This document shows, one piece after another, positions 43,867 to 52,742 of a DNA stretch of 64,000 nt. Position 1 is the first letter of the stretch. Every line of letters starts with the position of its first letter. The notes below the pieces were generated by a model. That model saw nothing but the letters and a program-made list of their open reading frames with translations. It was not told the origin of the DNA and searched no databases. The stretch is taken from contig JBEIHC010000001.1 of assembly GCA_040381555.1 (NCBI GenBank), positions 5,839 to 69,838 of the forward strand, given 5' to 3'. The position numbers and the translations under genes were made by a program. The DNA is from CANHCC01 sp040381555 (GTDB taxonomy: Bacteria > Bacteroidota > Bacteroidia > J057 > RFSG01).

Positions 43867-45705
43867 ATGGTACTTTTCTATAAGTGGTATCGGAAAGAAC
43901 TATTTCCCAATTATAATACTCTCTGTTTACCTACTGAATGGAAGTCAGGTAAAATACAGCAGTCGTCTTCCTATTCTTTATATCTAAACAAGATATTTTT
44001 ACTGTGTATCCTATTTTTATTAGCTGCTTGTTCCTCCCGCAAATCAGTGGACAAGGGAGGTTATTCAAGCCCTTTAGGTACATCGGCAGTGCAAGAAATT
44101 AAAGTGAAGGTGGATAATTACTTTGTGGAGGCTGCCACCCAGGCACTACTACTCAATTATCCAGAGGCGATATCGCTCTACAAAGAAGTATTGAATCTTC
44201 AGCCGAATAATCATGCTGCCCTTTATGAGGTATCCCGTCTTATGGTTCAGGCTGGGCGTCCAGCAGAAGGATTGGATTATGCTCAAAAAGCTTGGTTGCT
44301 GCAGAATAAAAATTATTGGTACGGTAAACAGGCTGCGGATGTTAATCTGATGCTCAGTAAAACGGCTGAAGCGGAGAAAATTTTAGTGAAAATGGCTGAA
44401 CTTTTTCCGGATGATCCGGAAGTTAGAATTGAATTGTCTGATTTATATTTAAAAACCAGTCAGAATGACAAGGCCATCAAAAGTTTAGACCAGTTGGAGC
44501 GTATTTCGGGAGCTTCTCCTCAGATTGGATTGCAGCGTTTTCGAATTTATGCAGGAACAGGTAAACCGATTGAGGCCAAGAATGAAATACGGAAATTGAT
44601 TCGGTCAGAGCCTGAAAATTCGGATTATTATCGTTTTCTTCATGATTTTTTTCTACTCCAAAATCAGCCGGACAGTGCTGGTTTGGTACTTCAGAATTTG
44701 CTGGAAGTAGACCCTTCTAATTCCTTTGCTCTCATTAGTTTATCTCAATTCTATAAGAGTAAAGGAAAAACAAAGGAAGCGGCTGAATTACAATCTCGGG
44801 CACTGAAGTCAGATGGGATGACTCCGGATGGGAGGTTGCAATTGTTGTTGGCCCTAACTACTCAACTTGAAAGAGATTCTGCGCTATTACCCCAGATAAC
44901 AGAAGCGGCAGATGGCTTGTTAAAAGAAATTCCAGACAATGCTTTATTAATGGCGCTCAGAGCAGATTTATTTCGCTTTCGAGGTCAGTATGATTCTGCC
45001 CGTTATTGGCTCAGTGCCTCTCTACTCAAAGAAGGTACCCAAGAAAGTTTATGGGAAAATCTATTGTACTTAGATGCCAGTATGGAACGCTATGATTTAT
45101 TGTACAAAGACAGTGAGCGGGCCTTGGAATATTTCCCCAACAATGAATCCATTCTTTATATGCAGGGGGTTTCTGCCTTCTCCTTGAAAAAATATGAGGA
45201 TGCACGCTATGCTTTGGAGAAGACGATTAAAGTGATGCAAGAAGATGCTCAGAAGAAAGCTCAAATACTGGGTACTTTGGGAGATATTTATCATTATTTG
45301 GAAAACCATGAATTATCCGATAAATCTTTTGAGGAGGCATTAAAAGTAGATCAGAACAATGCGACCCTATTGAATAATTATGCCTACTATCTCTCTTTGA
45401 GAAATGTCCAATTGGAAAAAGCAGCCGAAATGGTCAAGAAGGCTATGGAATTGGTTCCCAACACTGCTTCCTTTGAGGATACTTATGGTTGGATTTTGTA
45501 TCAGCAAGGAAAATATTCTGAGGCAAAAAAATGGATTCAAGCAGCATTTGATAAGTCTGAATCTGCAGATGTGGCGCATCATTTGGGAGATGTGCTCTTT
45601 AAAACCGGAGAATTGTCTAAGGCTTTGGAATATTGGAAGAAAGCCAAAGAATTGGGAATTGACACTCCCGAATTGAATTTGAAAATTTCTAGCGGGAAGT
45701 TTTGA
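43867..45705 (+). CDS. TPR-repeat lipoprotein
   Basis: The start is unclear. The ORF begins at TTG 43798 and has one ATG at 43867 (612 residues), but the lipoprotein signal LNKIFLLCILFLLAAC lies 50 residues further in, so a non-ATG codon near 43960-43990 may be the true start. The lipobox is LAAC. The mature part is a chain of about 12-14 TPR units (NYPEAISLYKEVLNLQPNNHAALYEVSRLMVQAG, AYYLSLRNVQLEKAAEMVKKAMELVP). It should be an envelope-anchored scaffold. The stop overlaps the DUF4292 start (TGATG). Confidence 0.85.
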   Translation: MVLFYKWYRKELFPNYNTLCLPTEWKSGKIQQSSSYSLYLNKIFLLCILFLLAACSSRKSVDKGGYSSPLGTSAVQEIKVKVDNYFVEAATQALLLNYPEAISLYKEVLNLQPNNHAALYEVSRLMVQAGRPAEGLDYAQKAWLLQNKNYWYGKQAADVNLMLSKTAEAEKILVKMAELFPDDPEVRIELSDLYLKTSQNDKAIKSLDQLERISGASPQIGLQRFRIYAGTGKPIEAKNEIRKLIRSEPENSDYYRFLHDFFLLQNQPDSAGLVLQNLLEVDPSNSFALISLSQFYKSKGKTKEAAELQSRALKSDGMTPDGRLQLLLALTTQLERDSALLPQITEAADGLLKEIPDNALLMALRADLFRFRGQYDSARYWLSASLLKEGTQESLWENLLYLDASMERYDLLYKDSERALEYFPNNESILYMQGVSAFSLKKYEDARYALEKTIKVMQEDAQKKAQILGTLGDIYHYLENHELSDKSFEEALKVDQNNATLLNNYAYYLSLRNVQLEKAAEMVKKAMELVPNTASFEDTYGWILYQQGKYSEAKKWIQAAFDKSESADVAHHLGDVLFKTGELSKALEYWKKAKELGIDTPELNLKISSGKF

Positions 45706-46484
45706 TGAGGAAATTTGAGCTGATTATATTGTTAATGCTATCCACCGGTTTTTTTTCCTGTGGCTCGTCCCTAAAAAGTTCTAAATCAGCTACTCCAATT
45801 TCTGAAAAAGAAATAACTCCACAGGACATGTTGAATCGGAATAAATCCGGTGATTTTTTATTCCATAACTTGTCTTTAAAAGGAGACGGAAAATTTCAAA
45901 GTAAAAAGGAGGACCTCTCTTTTAGTTATCGGGTATTGATGGTTCAGGATAGTCTTATTTGGTGTTCTATATCAAAGTTAGGAATTGAAGCGTTGCGCAT
46001 TCAGATAAGCCCGGATAGTATTGAAGTGTTGGATCGTTTAAACAAGCAGTATGCCCACGCCGACTATAGTTTTTTGCAAAGACTCACTGGAATGGATTTA
46101 GATTATCGGGCCCTTGAAAATCTTTTGACGGGTAATATTGTGTTTGTAAAAGACAGTTTATTGGCTGATCCAAAAAGTAAAATTCCCCATCGCTTTTTAG
46201 GAAAAAAAGACAGTACATTTTTTGCTTATCATCTGAATGCAGAAAATTTCAAAGTGAATCGAATGGAGGCTGAAAACACAGCTAAAAATCAAAAAACTTT
46301 TATTACCTATTCCACATTCAAGGAGTTAAGCGGATTTCTGATACCAGAGTACATTTTGTTGACAGTTGTAAAGCCCGAGCGAAACCAACTGGAATTGACT
46401 CACACTCGAATTGAACGCGACCAGGCGATGTTATCTTTAAATTTTACTATTCCGGAATCCTATGCACGCATTCGGCTTCGTTAG
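45705..46484 (+). CDS. DUF4292 lipoprotein
   Basis: This 259-residue protein has a lipoprotein signal (LIILLMLSTGFFSC) and the DUF4292 body LSLKGDGKFQSKKEDLSFSYRVLMVQDSLIWCSISKLGIEALRIQISPDSIEVLDRLNKQY. This resembles LolA/LolB-like folds that bind lipid, so a role in outer-membrane lipoprotein handling is plausible but unproven. The ATG overlaps the TPR gene stop, and its own 3' end overlaps the EnvC-like gene by 23 bp. Translation of the three is probably coupled. Confidence 0.88.
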   Translation: MRKFELIILLMLSTGFFSCGSSLKSSKSATPISEKEITPQDMLNRNKSGDFLFHNLSLKGDGKFQSKKEDLSFSYRVLMVQDSLIWCSISKLGIEALRIQISPDSIEVLDRLNKQYAHADYSFLQRLTGMDLDYRALENLLTGNIVFVKDSLLADPKSKIPHRFLGKKDSTFFAYHLNAENFKVNRMEAENTAKNQKTFITYSTFKELSGFLIPEYILLTVVKPERNQLELTHTRIERDQAMLSLNFTIPESYARIRLR

Positions 46485-47688
46485 GAAACGCTTGTCCTTC
46501 TGGGTGCTGATTATCCTGCTGATGCTTGCCCAAGGACTTCATGCTCAGAAAAAAAGCAAAGCCCAATTAGAGCGGGAAAGAGTCCGGATGGAGAAGGAAA
46601 TTCAGTTGACCAACAAATTGCTAAAAGAAACTAAACAAGTAAAGAAGCAATCGTTGAATGAATTGAATTTATTGAAAAAACAGATCAATTTACGAGAGCG
46701 TTTAGTTACTAGTCTCAACGAAGAAATCACTACGCTGCAGCGAGATATTTATCGTTCAATAGACATGATCGATATGATGCATCAGGATTTGACGAGGCTT
46801 CAGATAGAATATGGGGAAATAGCTTGGCTCACTTATAAAGAACAGACACCTGTTTCTGTCATGCTTTGGTTGTTTAGTTCGGACAGTTTTTATCAAGCCT
46901 ATCGAAGATTGCAATATTTTCGGGAGTTTAGCCGGTATCGAAAAAATCAGATTCAGATTATTCGAAGGACTCAGGTTTTTCTTACGCGTAAAACGCAAGA
47001 GTTGGATTTTAAGCGAAACGAGAAAAATCATTTAATGGGAAAACAGCAGACTGAAAATGTGAAGTTAGTCAGCATTAAAAAGGAGAAGGATTATTTGGTT
47101 AATTCTCTTCAGATGAAAGAAAGTGAATATCAAAAGACTCTCAAAGAAAAACAAAAGGCACTAGAGAAGTTGAATTCTGAGATTGATAAAATGATTCGGG
47201 AGTCGATGAAGGTAAATGCAAAGAAGTCAGAGAAAGGAGAAGGCGAATCAGACATTTTAAATCCATTGTCTGGAGCATTTGAGCGAAACAAAGGTCTTCT
47301 TCCCTGGCCTTTACCTTCCAATAAGGGCCTGATTACCGGGGAGTTCGGTATCCAAAAAGACAAGGACGGCTTGGAAGTTAACAATCATGGAATTTATATT
47401 TCAACTGCTCAGAATCAGACTGTAAGGGCAATTTTCAGCGGGGTAGTCACAGCAGTTAAAAGCATCCCGGGTTTCGGTAAAGTGGTCATTATTGGGCATG
47501 GTCGGTATCGTACTGTTTACACCAACTTGAAGGAGGTAATTGTGCAGGAAGGGGATAAGATTCAAGGACTGCAAGAAATTGGGATTGTCAAAACGGATAA
47601 CCAAACAGGGGAAACTGAATTGCACTTTCAGATTTATCGGGATAAAATACCCATTGATCCTGCGGAATGGATCGCGGGTAAGCGCTGA
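46462..47688 (+). CDS. EnvC-like murein hydrolase activator with degenerate M23 domain
   Basis: This 408-residue secreted protein has a signal peptide, a long coiled coil (about residues 30-250) and a C-terminal LytM/M23 fold (about 290-408, GEFGIQKDKDGLEVNNHGIYIS and HGRYRTVYTNLKEVIVQEGDKI). Active M23 enzymes have HxxxD and HxH. Here the first motif is HGIY with no Asp, and the last is ELHF with one histidine. The enzyme is therefore probably inactive and serves, like E. coli EnvC, to activate an amidase at division. It lies in a coupled run with the DUF4292 and TPR lipoproteins. Confidence 0.9.
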   Translation: MHAFGFVRKRLSFWVLIILLMLAQGLHAQKKSKAQLERERVRMEKEIQLTNKLLKETKQVKKQSLNELNLLKKQINLRERLVTSLNEEITTLQRDIYRSIDMIDMMHQDLTRLQIEYGEIAWLTYKEQTPVSVMLWLFSSDSFYQAYRRLQYFREFSRYRKNQIQIIRRTQVFLTRKTQELDFKRNEKNHLMGKQQTENVKLVSIKKEKDYLVNSLQMKESEYQKTLKEKQKALEKLNSEIDKMIRESMKVNAKKSEKGEGESDILNPLSGAFERNKGLLPWPLPSNKGLITGEFGIQKDKDGLEVNNHGIYISTAQNQTVRAIFSGVVTAVKSIPGFGKVVIIGHGRYRTVYTNLKEVIVQEGDKIQGLQEIGIVKTDNQTGETELHFQIYRDKIPIDPAEWIAGKR

Positions 47689-47736
47689 TATTTATTGGCT
47701 GCTGCACCCTGTACCTTAACTTTCAAACTTTAATCG

Positions 47737-47744
47737 TATATTTG
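47737..47744 (+). promoter_or_regulatory. -7 box TATATTTG before tatA
   Basis: TATATTTG ends 11 nt before the ATG at 47756 and fits TAnnTTTG. It supports a separate promoter for tatA-gatA. Confidence 0.4.
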
Positions 47745-47755
47745 CCTGTATAGTT

Positions 47756-47971
47756 ATGCAAATTCCTCTGCTTATGTTTGGTTTAGGTACTGGTGAGATT
47801 ATTCTCATACTTCTCGTTATTATTATTTTCTTTGGCGCTAAGAAAATTCCAGAATTAGCGCGTGGAATGGGGCGCGGTATCCGCGAATTCAAAGAAGCCT
47901 CTCAGGAGGTCAAAAAAGAAATAGAAACTTCGGTACAGGAAAAACCTGCACAGAAGGAGGATAAAGCCTGA
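47756..47971 (+). CDS. tatA: Twin-arginine translocase subunit TatA/TatE
   Basis: This 71-residue protein has one N-terminal transmembrane helix (GTGEIILILLVIIIFFGAKKIPELARGMG), the Phe-Gly hinge and an amphipathic helix REFKEASQEVKKEIE, then an acidic and basic tail. It forms the pore of the Tat pathway, which exports folded proteins. The ATG at 47774 (MFGLGTGE) is also possible. TatC is not in the window. Confidence 0.93.
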   Translation: MQIPLLMFGLGTGEIILILLVIIIFFGAKKIPELARGMGRGIREFKEASQEVKKEIETSVQEKPAQKEDKA

Positions 47972-47981
47972 TTGTTCGAAA

Positions 47982-49421
47982 GTGGAGTGGAAATATGATG
48001 GTCTGAGTGCTATACGCGCAGTAAAGACCGGCGAAATTTCGTGTCGTGAAGTTACTTCTTGGTTTCTACATGAGGCTAAACGAAAGAATGATTCCCTGAA
48101 TTGCTGGTTAGATATCTATGAAGATTCAGCCTTGGCTCAATCGGATAAGTTGGATGTAAAAATCCAATCAGGTGAGTATCTCCCTTTAGCCGGCATGGTT
48201 ATCGGAATAAAAGATGTACTCTGCTATGCCCAACATCCAGTTAGTGCAGGATCACAAATTTTAAAAGGATATAATTCTCCCTTTACCGCCACCTCTGTAC
48301 AGCGCCTAATAGATGCAGGCGCTATTATCTTGGGGCGTTTAAATTGTGATGAATTTGCCATGGGGTCCTCCAATGAAAACTCTTCTTATGGTTCGGTAAA
48401 AAATCCATTGGATTTAGGTAGGGTGCCTGGCGGATCTTCAGGAGGTTCCTCGGCCGCTGTCGCTGCAGGTACATGTCATGCTACCTTGGGCACCGATACG
48501 GGAGGGTCCATTCGTCAGCCTGCTGCTTTTTGCGGCTTGGTTGGATTAAAGCCTACTTACGGCAGAGTTTCACGCTATGGTATGTTGGCTTATGCTTCCT
48601 CATTTGACCAAATAGGACCCCTGTCTCATACCATAGAGGACGCAGCATTAATATTACAATATATGGCTGGTTTTGACCCAAACGATTCGACCAGTTCCAA
48701 TCGTGCGGTGGATACCTATTCCGATTTACTGAATACTCAAAGCAAGAAGTTTACAATAGGGGTTATAGCCGAAACATTGGAAATGTCAGGCTTAGATCCG
48801 GAAATAAAAGCTGCCACTTTCGCTCTCTTGGAAAAGCTCAAAGAGAAAGGTCATATCATAAAAGAAGTTAGTTTTCCGTTTCTTAATCATGTTGTTCCAA
48901 CTTATTATGTATTAACTACGGCCGAGGCCTCCTCAAATTTATCCCGATATGATGGAGTGCGCTTTGGATATCGGGCTACCGATGCTCAAACTATTGACGA
49001 AGTTTATACAAAATCAAGGTCAACTGGATTTGGACCAGAGGTAAAACGGAGAATAATGTTAGGAACTTTTGTCCTGTCTGCAGGATATTATGATGCTTAT
49101 TATACAAAAGGAATGCAGGTCAGACGGAAAATAAAAGAATCAACCCAAGAACTTTTGAAGGAATGTGATTTCATTATTTCCCCCACTACTCCCACACCTG
49201 CCTTTGCTTTCGGCGAAAAAAGCAAGGATCCAATCTCTATGTATTTATCCGATATATTTACCGTTCATGCCAACCTATCTGGGCATCCGGCAATCAGTGT
49301 ACCATTTGCAGGACACAGTAGTGGACTACCATTTGGGATTCAGGTTTTAGGAGACTACTTTAGCGAATCCAAATTACTCGGGTTTTCCCGGGCATTAATG
49401 GAACTTACCTGGAAGAATTAA
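47982..49421 (+). CDS. gatA: Aspartyl/glutamyl-tRNA amidotransferase subunit A
   Basis: This 479-residue amidase is the glutaminase subunit of GatCAB, which makes Gln-tRNA and Asn-tRNA from misacylated precursors. The Ser-cisSer-Lys triad is seen in GMVIGIKDVL (Lys near residue 78), GGSSGGSSAAVAAG (near 152) and GTDTGGSIRQPAAFCG (near 175). The start appears to be GTG at 47982, 10 bp after tatA; there is no nearby in-frame ATG. GatB and GatC lie elsewhere. Confidence 0.95.
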   Translation: MEWKYDGLSAIRAVKTGEISCREVTSWFLHEAKRKNDSLNCWLDIYEDSALAQSDKLDVKIQSGEYLPLAGMVIGIKDVLCYAQHPVSAGSQILKGYNSPFTATSVQRLIDAGAIILGRLNCDEFAMGSSNENSSYGSVKNPLDLGRVPGGSSGGSSAAVAAGTCHATLGTDTGGSIRQPAAFCGLVGLKPTYGRVSRYGMLAYASSFDQIGPLSHTIEDAALILQYMAGFDPNDSTSSNRAVDTYSDLLNTQSKKFTIGVIAETLEMSGLDPEIKAATFALLEKLKEKGHIIKEVSFPFLNHVVPTYYVLTTAEASSNLSRYDGVRFGYRATDAQTIDEVYTKSRSTGFGPEVKRRIMLGTFVLSAGYYDAYYTKGMQVRRKIKESTQELLKECDFIISPTTPTPAFAFGEKSKDPISMYLSDIFTVHANLSGHPAISVPFAGHSSGLPFGIQVLGDYFSESKLLGFSRALMELTWKN

Positions 49422-49432
49422 CAGAATTGCTT

Positions 49433-50716
49433 ATGAAGTATTTTTTTCGTGCACTCGTCTTACCTATTTGTCTGATTTTTTCAGCAAACATTCTGCCTGC
49501 ACAAACTCCCGATTGTGACCAAACTCCAATTGCGTGTATGTTGGACAGTCTGCTGAGCAACTATCAGTACAAGGTAAAGACCCGGATGAATAACCGAAAC
49601 ACAGTAAAAAATACTTTTGGGTATGCAGAAACAGATGTTCCAAGCGCTGAACCTCAGGTAATCAAAGATAGAATGCGTCGCTTGGGTTATGAGATACCTT
49701 TGAATTACAATCCCCAAGTTCAGTCATTTATCGATTTGTATACCGTTCGTCGTCGAGATCAGGTTGAGAAAATATTAGGATTGATGCCTGTTTACTTTCC
49801 CATTTTTGAGGAAGTATTTGACAAGGCAGGTATTCCTATGGAAATTAAATACCTTTCAATTGTGGAGAGTGCTCTCAATCCTCATGCAATTTCCAGAGTA
49901 GGAGCTACTGGTGCTTGGCAGTTCATGTATTATACTGCCCGATTGTATAATTTAAATATTGATACTTATGTCGATGAACGCCGCGATCCACACAAATCCG
50001 CCGTTGCTGCAGCAGAGTATTTTAAAAACATGTACCGTATCTACAAAGATTGGCATTTGGTTATTGCCGCTTATAATTGTGGTCCAGGAAATGTAAACAA
50101 GGCTATTCGTCGCTCTGGAGGGAAAACAAATTTTTGGGAGATTAGCCCTTATCTACCAGCAGAAACACGGGGGTATGTGCCAGCCTTTATGGCTGCTTGT
50201 TATGTATTTAATTATTCTGCGGAACATAATCTATACGCTCAACAGGTAGATTTTTCCTACCATCAAGATACCTTACACATCGTGCAATGCAAATTGAATT
50301 TGAAAGAATTAGCGGCAACATCCGGTGTTGAATATGAATTACTCAAAAGCCTCAATCCTGAATTGAAAACGGATTTTGTGCCTTATTCTGAAAAGGGGTA
50401 TGTATTGAGAGTGCCTGCTAAAATTTCACAAATTGCCGCTTCAAATCCGGAGCAAGTTTATAAGTCCAGTGTGGCTCCGGTTGAAACACCCACGCTCGCC
50501 TCCAATTCTACTGACGCATCCGATAGCCGCCAATTAGTAAGTGGAAAAGGAAATCTTACCTATTACACAGTAAAATCAGGAGATGTGGTTGGTAATATCG
50601 CGAAGAAATATGGGGTGACAGCCTCTCAAATTGCCCAATGGAATGGTTTAAGAGCCTATCGAATTAATCCAGGACAAAGGTTAAAGATATATCCGCGTAC
50701 CCAATACAAAGGATAA
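49433..50716 (+). CDS. MltD-like lytic transglycosylase with LysM domain
   Basis: This 427-residue protein has a signal peptide (MKYFFRALVLPICLIFSANILPAQ). The SLT domain covers about residues 125-280, with catalytic Glu in KYLSIVESALNPHAISRVGATGAWQFM and the supporting AAYNCGPGNVNKAIRRSGG. A degenerate LysM lies near 290-345, and a clear LysM ends the protein (YYTVKSGDVVGNIAKKYGVTASQIAQWNGL). It cuts peptidoglycan glycan strands in the periplasm. The ATG at 49433 is preferred to a TTG 6 bp upstream. It ends just before repeat array 1. Confidence 0.93.
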   Translation: MKYFFRALVLPICLIFSANILPAQTPDCDQTPIACMLDSLLSNYQYKVKTRMNNRNTVKNTFGYAETDVPSAEPQVIKDRMRRLGYEIPLNYNPQVQSFIDLYTVRRRDQVEKILGLMPVYFPIFEEVFDKAGIPMEIKYLSIVESALNPHAISRVGATGAWQFMYYTARLYNLNIDTYVDERRDPHKSAVAAAEYFKNMYRIYKDWHLVIAAYNCGPGNVNKAIRRSGGKTNFWEISPYLPAETRGYVPAFMAACYVFNYSAEHNLYAQQVDFSYHQDTLHIVQCKLNLKELAATSGVEYELLKSLNPELKTDFVPYSEKGYVLRVPAKISQIAASNPEQVYKSSVAPVETPTLASNSTDASDSRQLVSGKGNLTYYTVKSGDVVGNIAKKYGVTASQIAQWNGLRAYRINPGQRLKIYPRTQYKG

Positions 50717-50867
50717 TAATAAGAGTATTTATTTAGTGCTTATACAGAAAGTATAAATATTTACTACTACTGAATCTCAGGTTTTTGCGTTATTCAAGTA
50801 AAAGGAATAAGTGCATAAACCGCTAAAATCAATTCTTTTTTCAAAGAATCCAGTATCCCAACCTTCG

Positions 50868-51067
50868 GTTTAGGGTAAACTTCAGTTTAGGGTAAACTTC
50901 AGTTTAGGGTAAACCTCCGTTTAGGGTAAACTTCCGTTTAGGGTAAACTTCCGTTTAGGGTAAACTTCCGTTTAGGGTAAACCTCTGTTTAGGGTAAACC
51001 TCTGTTTAGGGTAAACCCCGGTTTAGGGTAAACCTCGGTTTAGGGTAAACTTCCGTTTAGGGTAAAC
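50868..51067. repeat. Array 1: twelve 17-bp units with pyrimidine-rich spacers
   Basis: The core GTTTAGGGTAAAC occurs twelve times without change at exactly 17-bp steps (50868, 50885, 50902 ... 51055). The 4-nt spacers are TTCA, TTCA, CTCC, TTCC, TTCC, TTCC, CTCT, CTCT, CCCG, CTCG and TTCC. The core is an interrupted palindrome (GTTTA/TAAAC). AAAC and GTTT around each spacer make a second one. The array fills much of the 355-bp gap between the convergent lytic transglycosylase and yggS genes, ending 4 bp before the yggS stop. The rest of the gap is featureless. Confidence 0.95.
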
Positions 51068-51071
51068 CTTA

Positions 51072-51752
51072 CTATTTCCTTCTGCCGAAAATGGCAGATC
51101 CAATTCTCACCATTGTTGCACCCTCTGCTATCGCTATTGCATAGTCTGAACTCATTCCCATACTCAATTCTGTCAAGGACACATTTCCTCCATTCATAGA
51201 GCTTAATTCTTTCAATAGGTTTCTTAAACCTGAAAATTGAGAACGAATCAATTGCTGATCCTCTGTCAAAGCAGCCATGCCCATTAAGCCACAAAATTGT
51301 ATGTTGGGATATAAGGTGGCTTCTTCAAGAATTTTTCTGGCTTCTTCCGGGCTCATGCCAGATTTGGTCGCTTCCCCTGAAATGAATAGTTGAAGTAATA
51401 CCGAAATGCTTCGATTGTTCACTGCCGCTTCTTTTTGAATCACCTGCAGTAATTTCTCACTATCTACTGAATGAATCATATAGATAAAGGGAGCAATAAA
51501 TTTTACTTTGTTCGTCTGTAAATGCCCAATCAAATGCCATCTGGCATTGGATATTTCTGCTTGTTTTAGCACCAATTCCTGAACTTTATTTTCTCCCAGA
51601 TCTAATTGGCCTAACTCAATTACTTTCCGAATATCTTCCACCGGATAGGTTTTGCTCACTGCAATAAGCTTGACCGAATGGGGCACTCGACCGCTTAAAT
51701 TTTCCAGGTTCCGGATTTTTTCCTGAACTTCCAACAAGGGATGTAGAACCAT
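51072..51752 (-). CDS. YggS family PLP homeostasis protein
   Basis: This 226-residue fold-type III PLP-binding protein has Lys in KLIAVSKTYPVEDI (near residue 35) and the family blocks GENKVQEL, WHLIGHLQTNKVKF, HSVDSEKLL and ELSMGMSSDYAIAIAEGATMVRIGSAIFG. It buffers pyridoxal phosphate and affects amino acid and keto-acid balance in model bacteria. The gene follows the BatA-like gene with a 3-bp gap, so it is the last member of the Bat-type operon. Confidence 0.94.
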   Translation of the reverse strand: MVLHPLLEVQEKIRNLENLSGRVPHSVKLIAVSKTYPVEDIRKVIELGQLDLGENKVQELVLKQAEISNARWHLIGHLQTNKVKFIAPFIYMIHSVDSEKLLQVIQKEAAVNNRSISVLLQLFISGEATKSGMSPEEARKILEEATLYPNIQFCGLMGMAALTEDQQLIRSQFSGLRNLLKELSSMNGGNVSLTELSMGMSSDYAIAIAEGATMVRIGSAIFGRRK

Positions 51753-51755
51753 AAA

Positions 51756-52742
51756 TTATTCTTCTAAAGGATTGTACCAGGATAACAATTGAAAGACTAA
51801 AGAAAGTAAAAATAAAACCAGGCCAGCCTTAATGAAGAATGGATATTGATCTTCTACTCTTCGATCGTTTTCTCCTGCACTCAGGCTTTTTTCCAACTGG
51901 TTAATTTCATTAAACACTTTTGTGAGCATTTGAGGTTCACTGGCACGATAAAAATTTCCACCCGTTAGGGTAGATATTTTCTGTAAGGTTTGAATATCTA
52001 AGTCAGTCTTTTGAGTGACTAACCCTTTTCCTGGCTCTTTAACCAGAAATTCTTCTTTCCCAACTCCAACAGTATAAATCCGAATGCCCCTGCTAGCAGC
52101 TAGTCTGGCTGAATTGAGTGGATCTAATTTTCCTCTATTATTGGCCCCATCAGTTACAAGAATGATGATTTTTGAAATGCTTTTAGATTCTTCGAATCGA
52201 TTAATCGAAACGGCAATGGCCGACCCCATAGCTGTTCCTTCTTTAGGCAGGATTCCAATTTTTAACTGCTCCAGTAACTGCAGTAATAAATCATGGTCCA
52301 TAGTTAAGGGTGCATATGTAAAAGCATCTTCTGCAAATATCACTAGGTTGATTCGATCGGAAGGTCTTGCTTGAATAAATTCCTTGCATACCTGCTTTGC
52401 CGCTTCTAATCTATTAGGCTCAAAGTCTTCTGTTTCCATAGAAGCAGAGGTGTCGAGGATTAGCGAGATGTCAATTCCAGAATCTTCTCGTAGCAGTAAT
52501 TCTCCGGCAGATTGAGGCCTAGCCAGAGCCAATATCCAGCAAGAGATGGCTAATATTCGAACACTGATAGGTACCCACCGAAGAATTGAATTGATGGATC
52601 CTCTTTTTTGAATTATTTCAGGGTCGTAGCTTAAAGAAATTCTCAGTCTTTTTTCCGGGTACACCAACAAAAACCAAGATACCCATCCCAATAAAGGAAG
52701 CAAGAGCAAAAGAAACCAAGGATGTTCAAAGGTTAGATTCAT
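51756..52742 (-). CDS. BatA-like von Willebrand A domain membrane protein
   Basis: This 328-residue protein has N-terminal hydrophobic helices (FLLLLLPLLGWVSWFLLVYP; WVPISVRILAISCWILALARP), a VWA domain from GIDISLILDTSASMETEDFEPNRL (about residues 90-270) with the DTSAS metal-binding motif, and a C-terminal helix (AGLVLFLLSLVFQLLSW). Bat proteins were linked to oxygen tolerance in Bacteroides and are thought to act with MoxR ATPases in the envelope. It overlaps the preceding gene by ATGA (52739-52742). Confidence 0.9.
   Translation of the reverse strand: MNLTFEHPWFLLLLLPLLGWVSWFLLVYPEKRLRISLSYDPEIIQKRGSINSILRWVPISVRILAISCWILALARPQSAGELLLREDSGIDISLILDTSASMETEDFEPNRLEAAKQVCKEFIQARPSDRINLVIFAEDAFTYAPLTMDHDLLLQLLEQLKIGILPKEGTAMGSAIAVSINRFEESKSISKIIILVTDGANNRGKLDPLNSARLAASRGIRIYTVGVGKEEFLVKEPGKGLVTQKTDLDIQTLQKISTLTGGNFYRASEPQMLTKVFNEINQLEKSLSAGENDRRVEDQYPFFIKAGLVLFLLSLVFQLLSWYNPLEE

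Noticed and set aside
50868..51067. CRISPR array
   Set aside because: Units are 13 nt with 4-nt spacers, far shorter than CRISPR repeats and spacers, and there are no cas genes.
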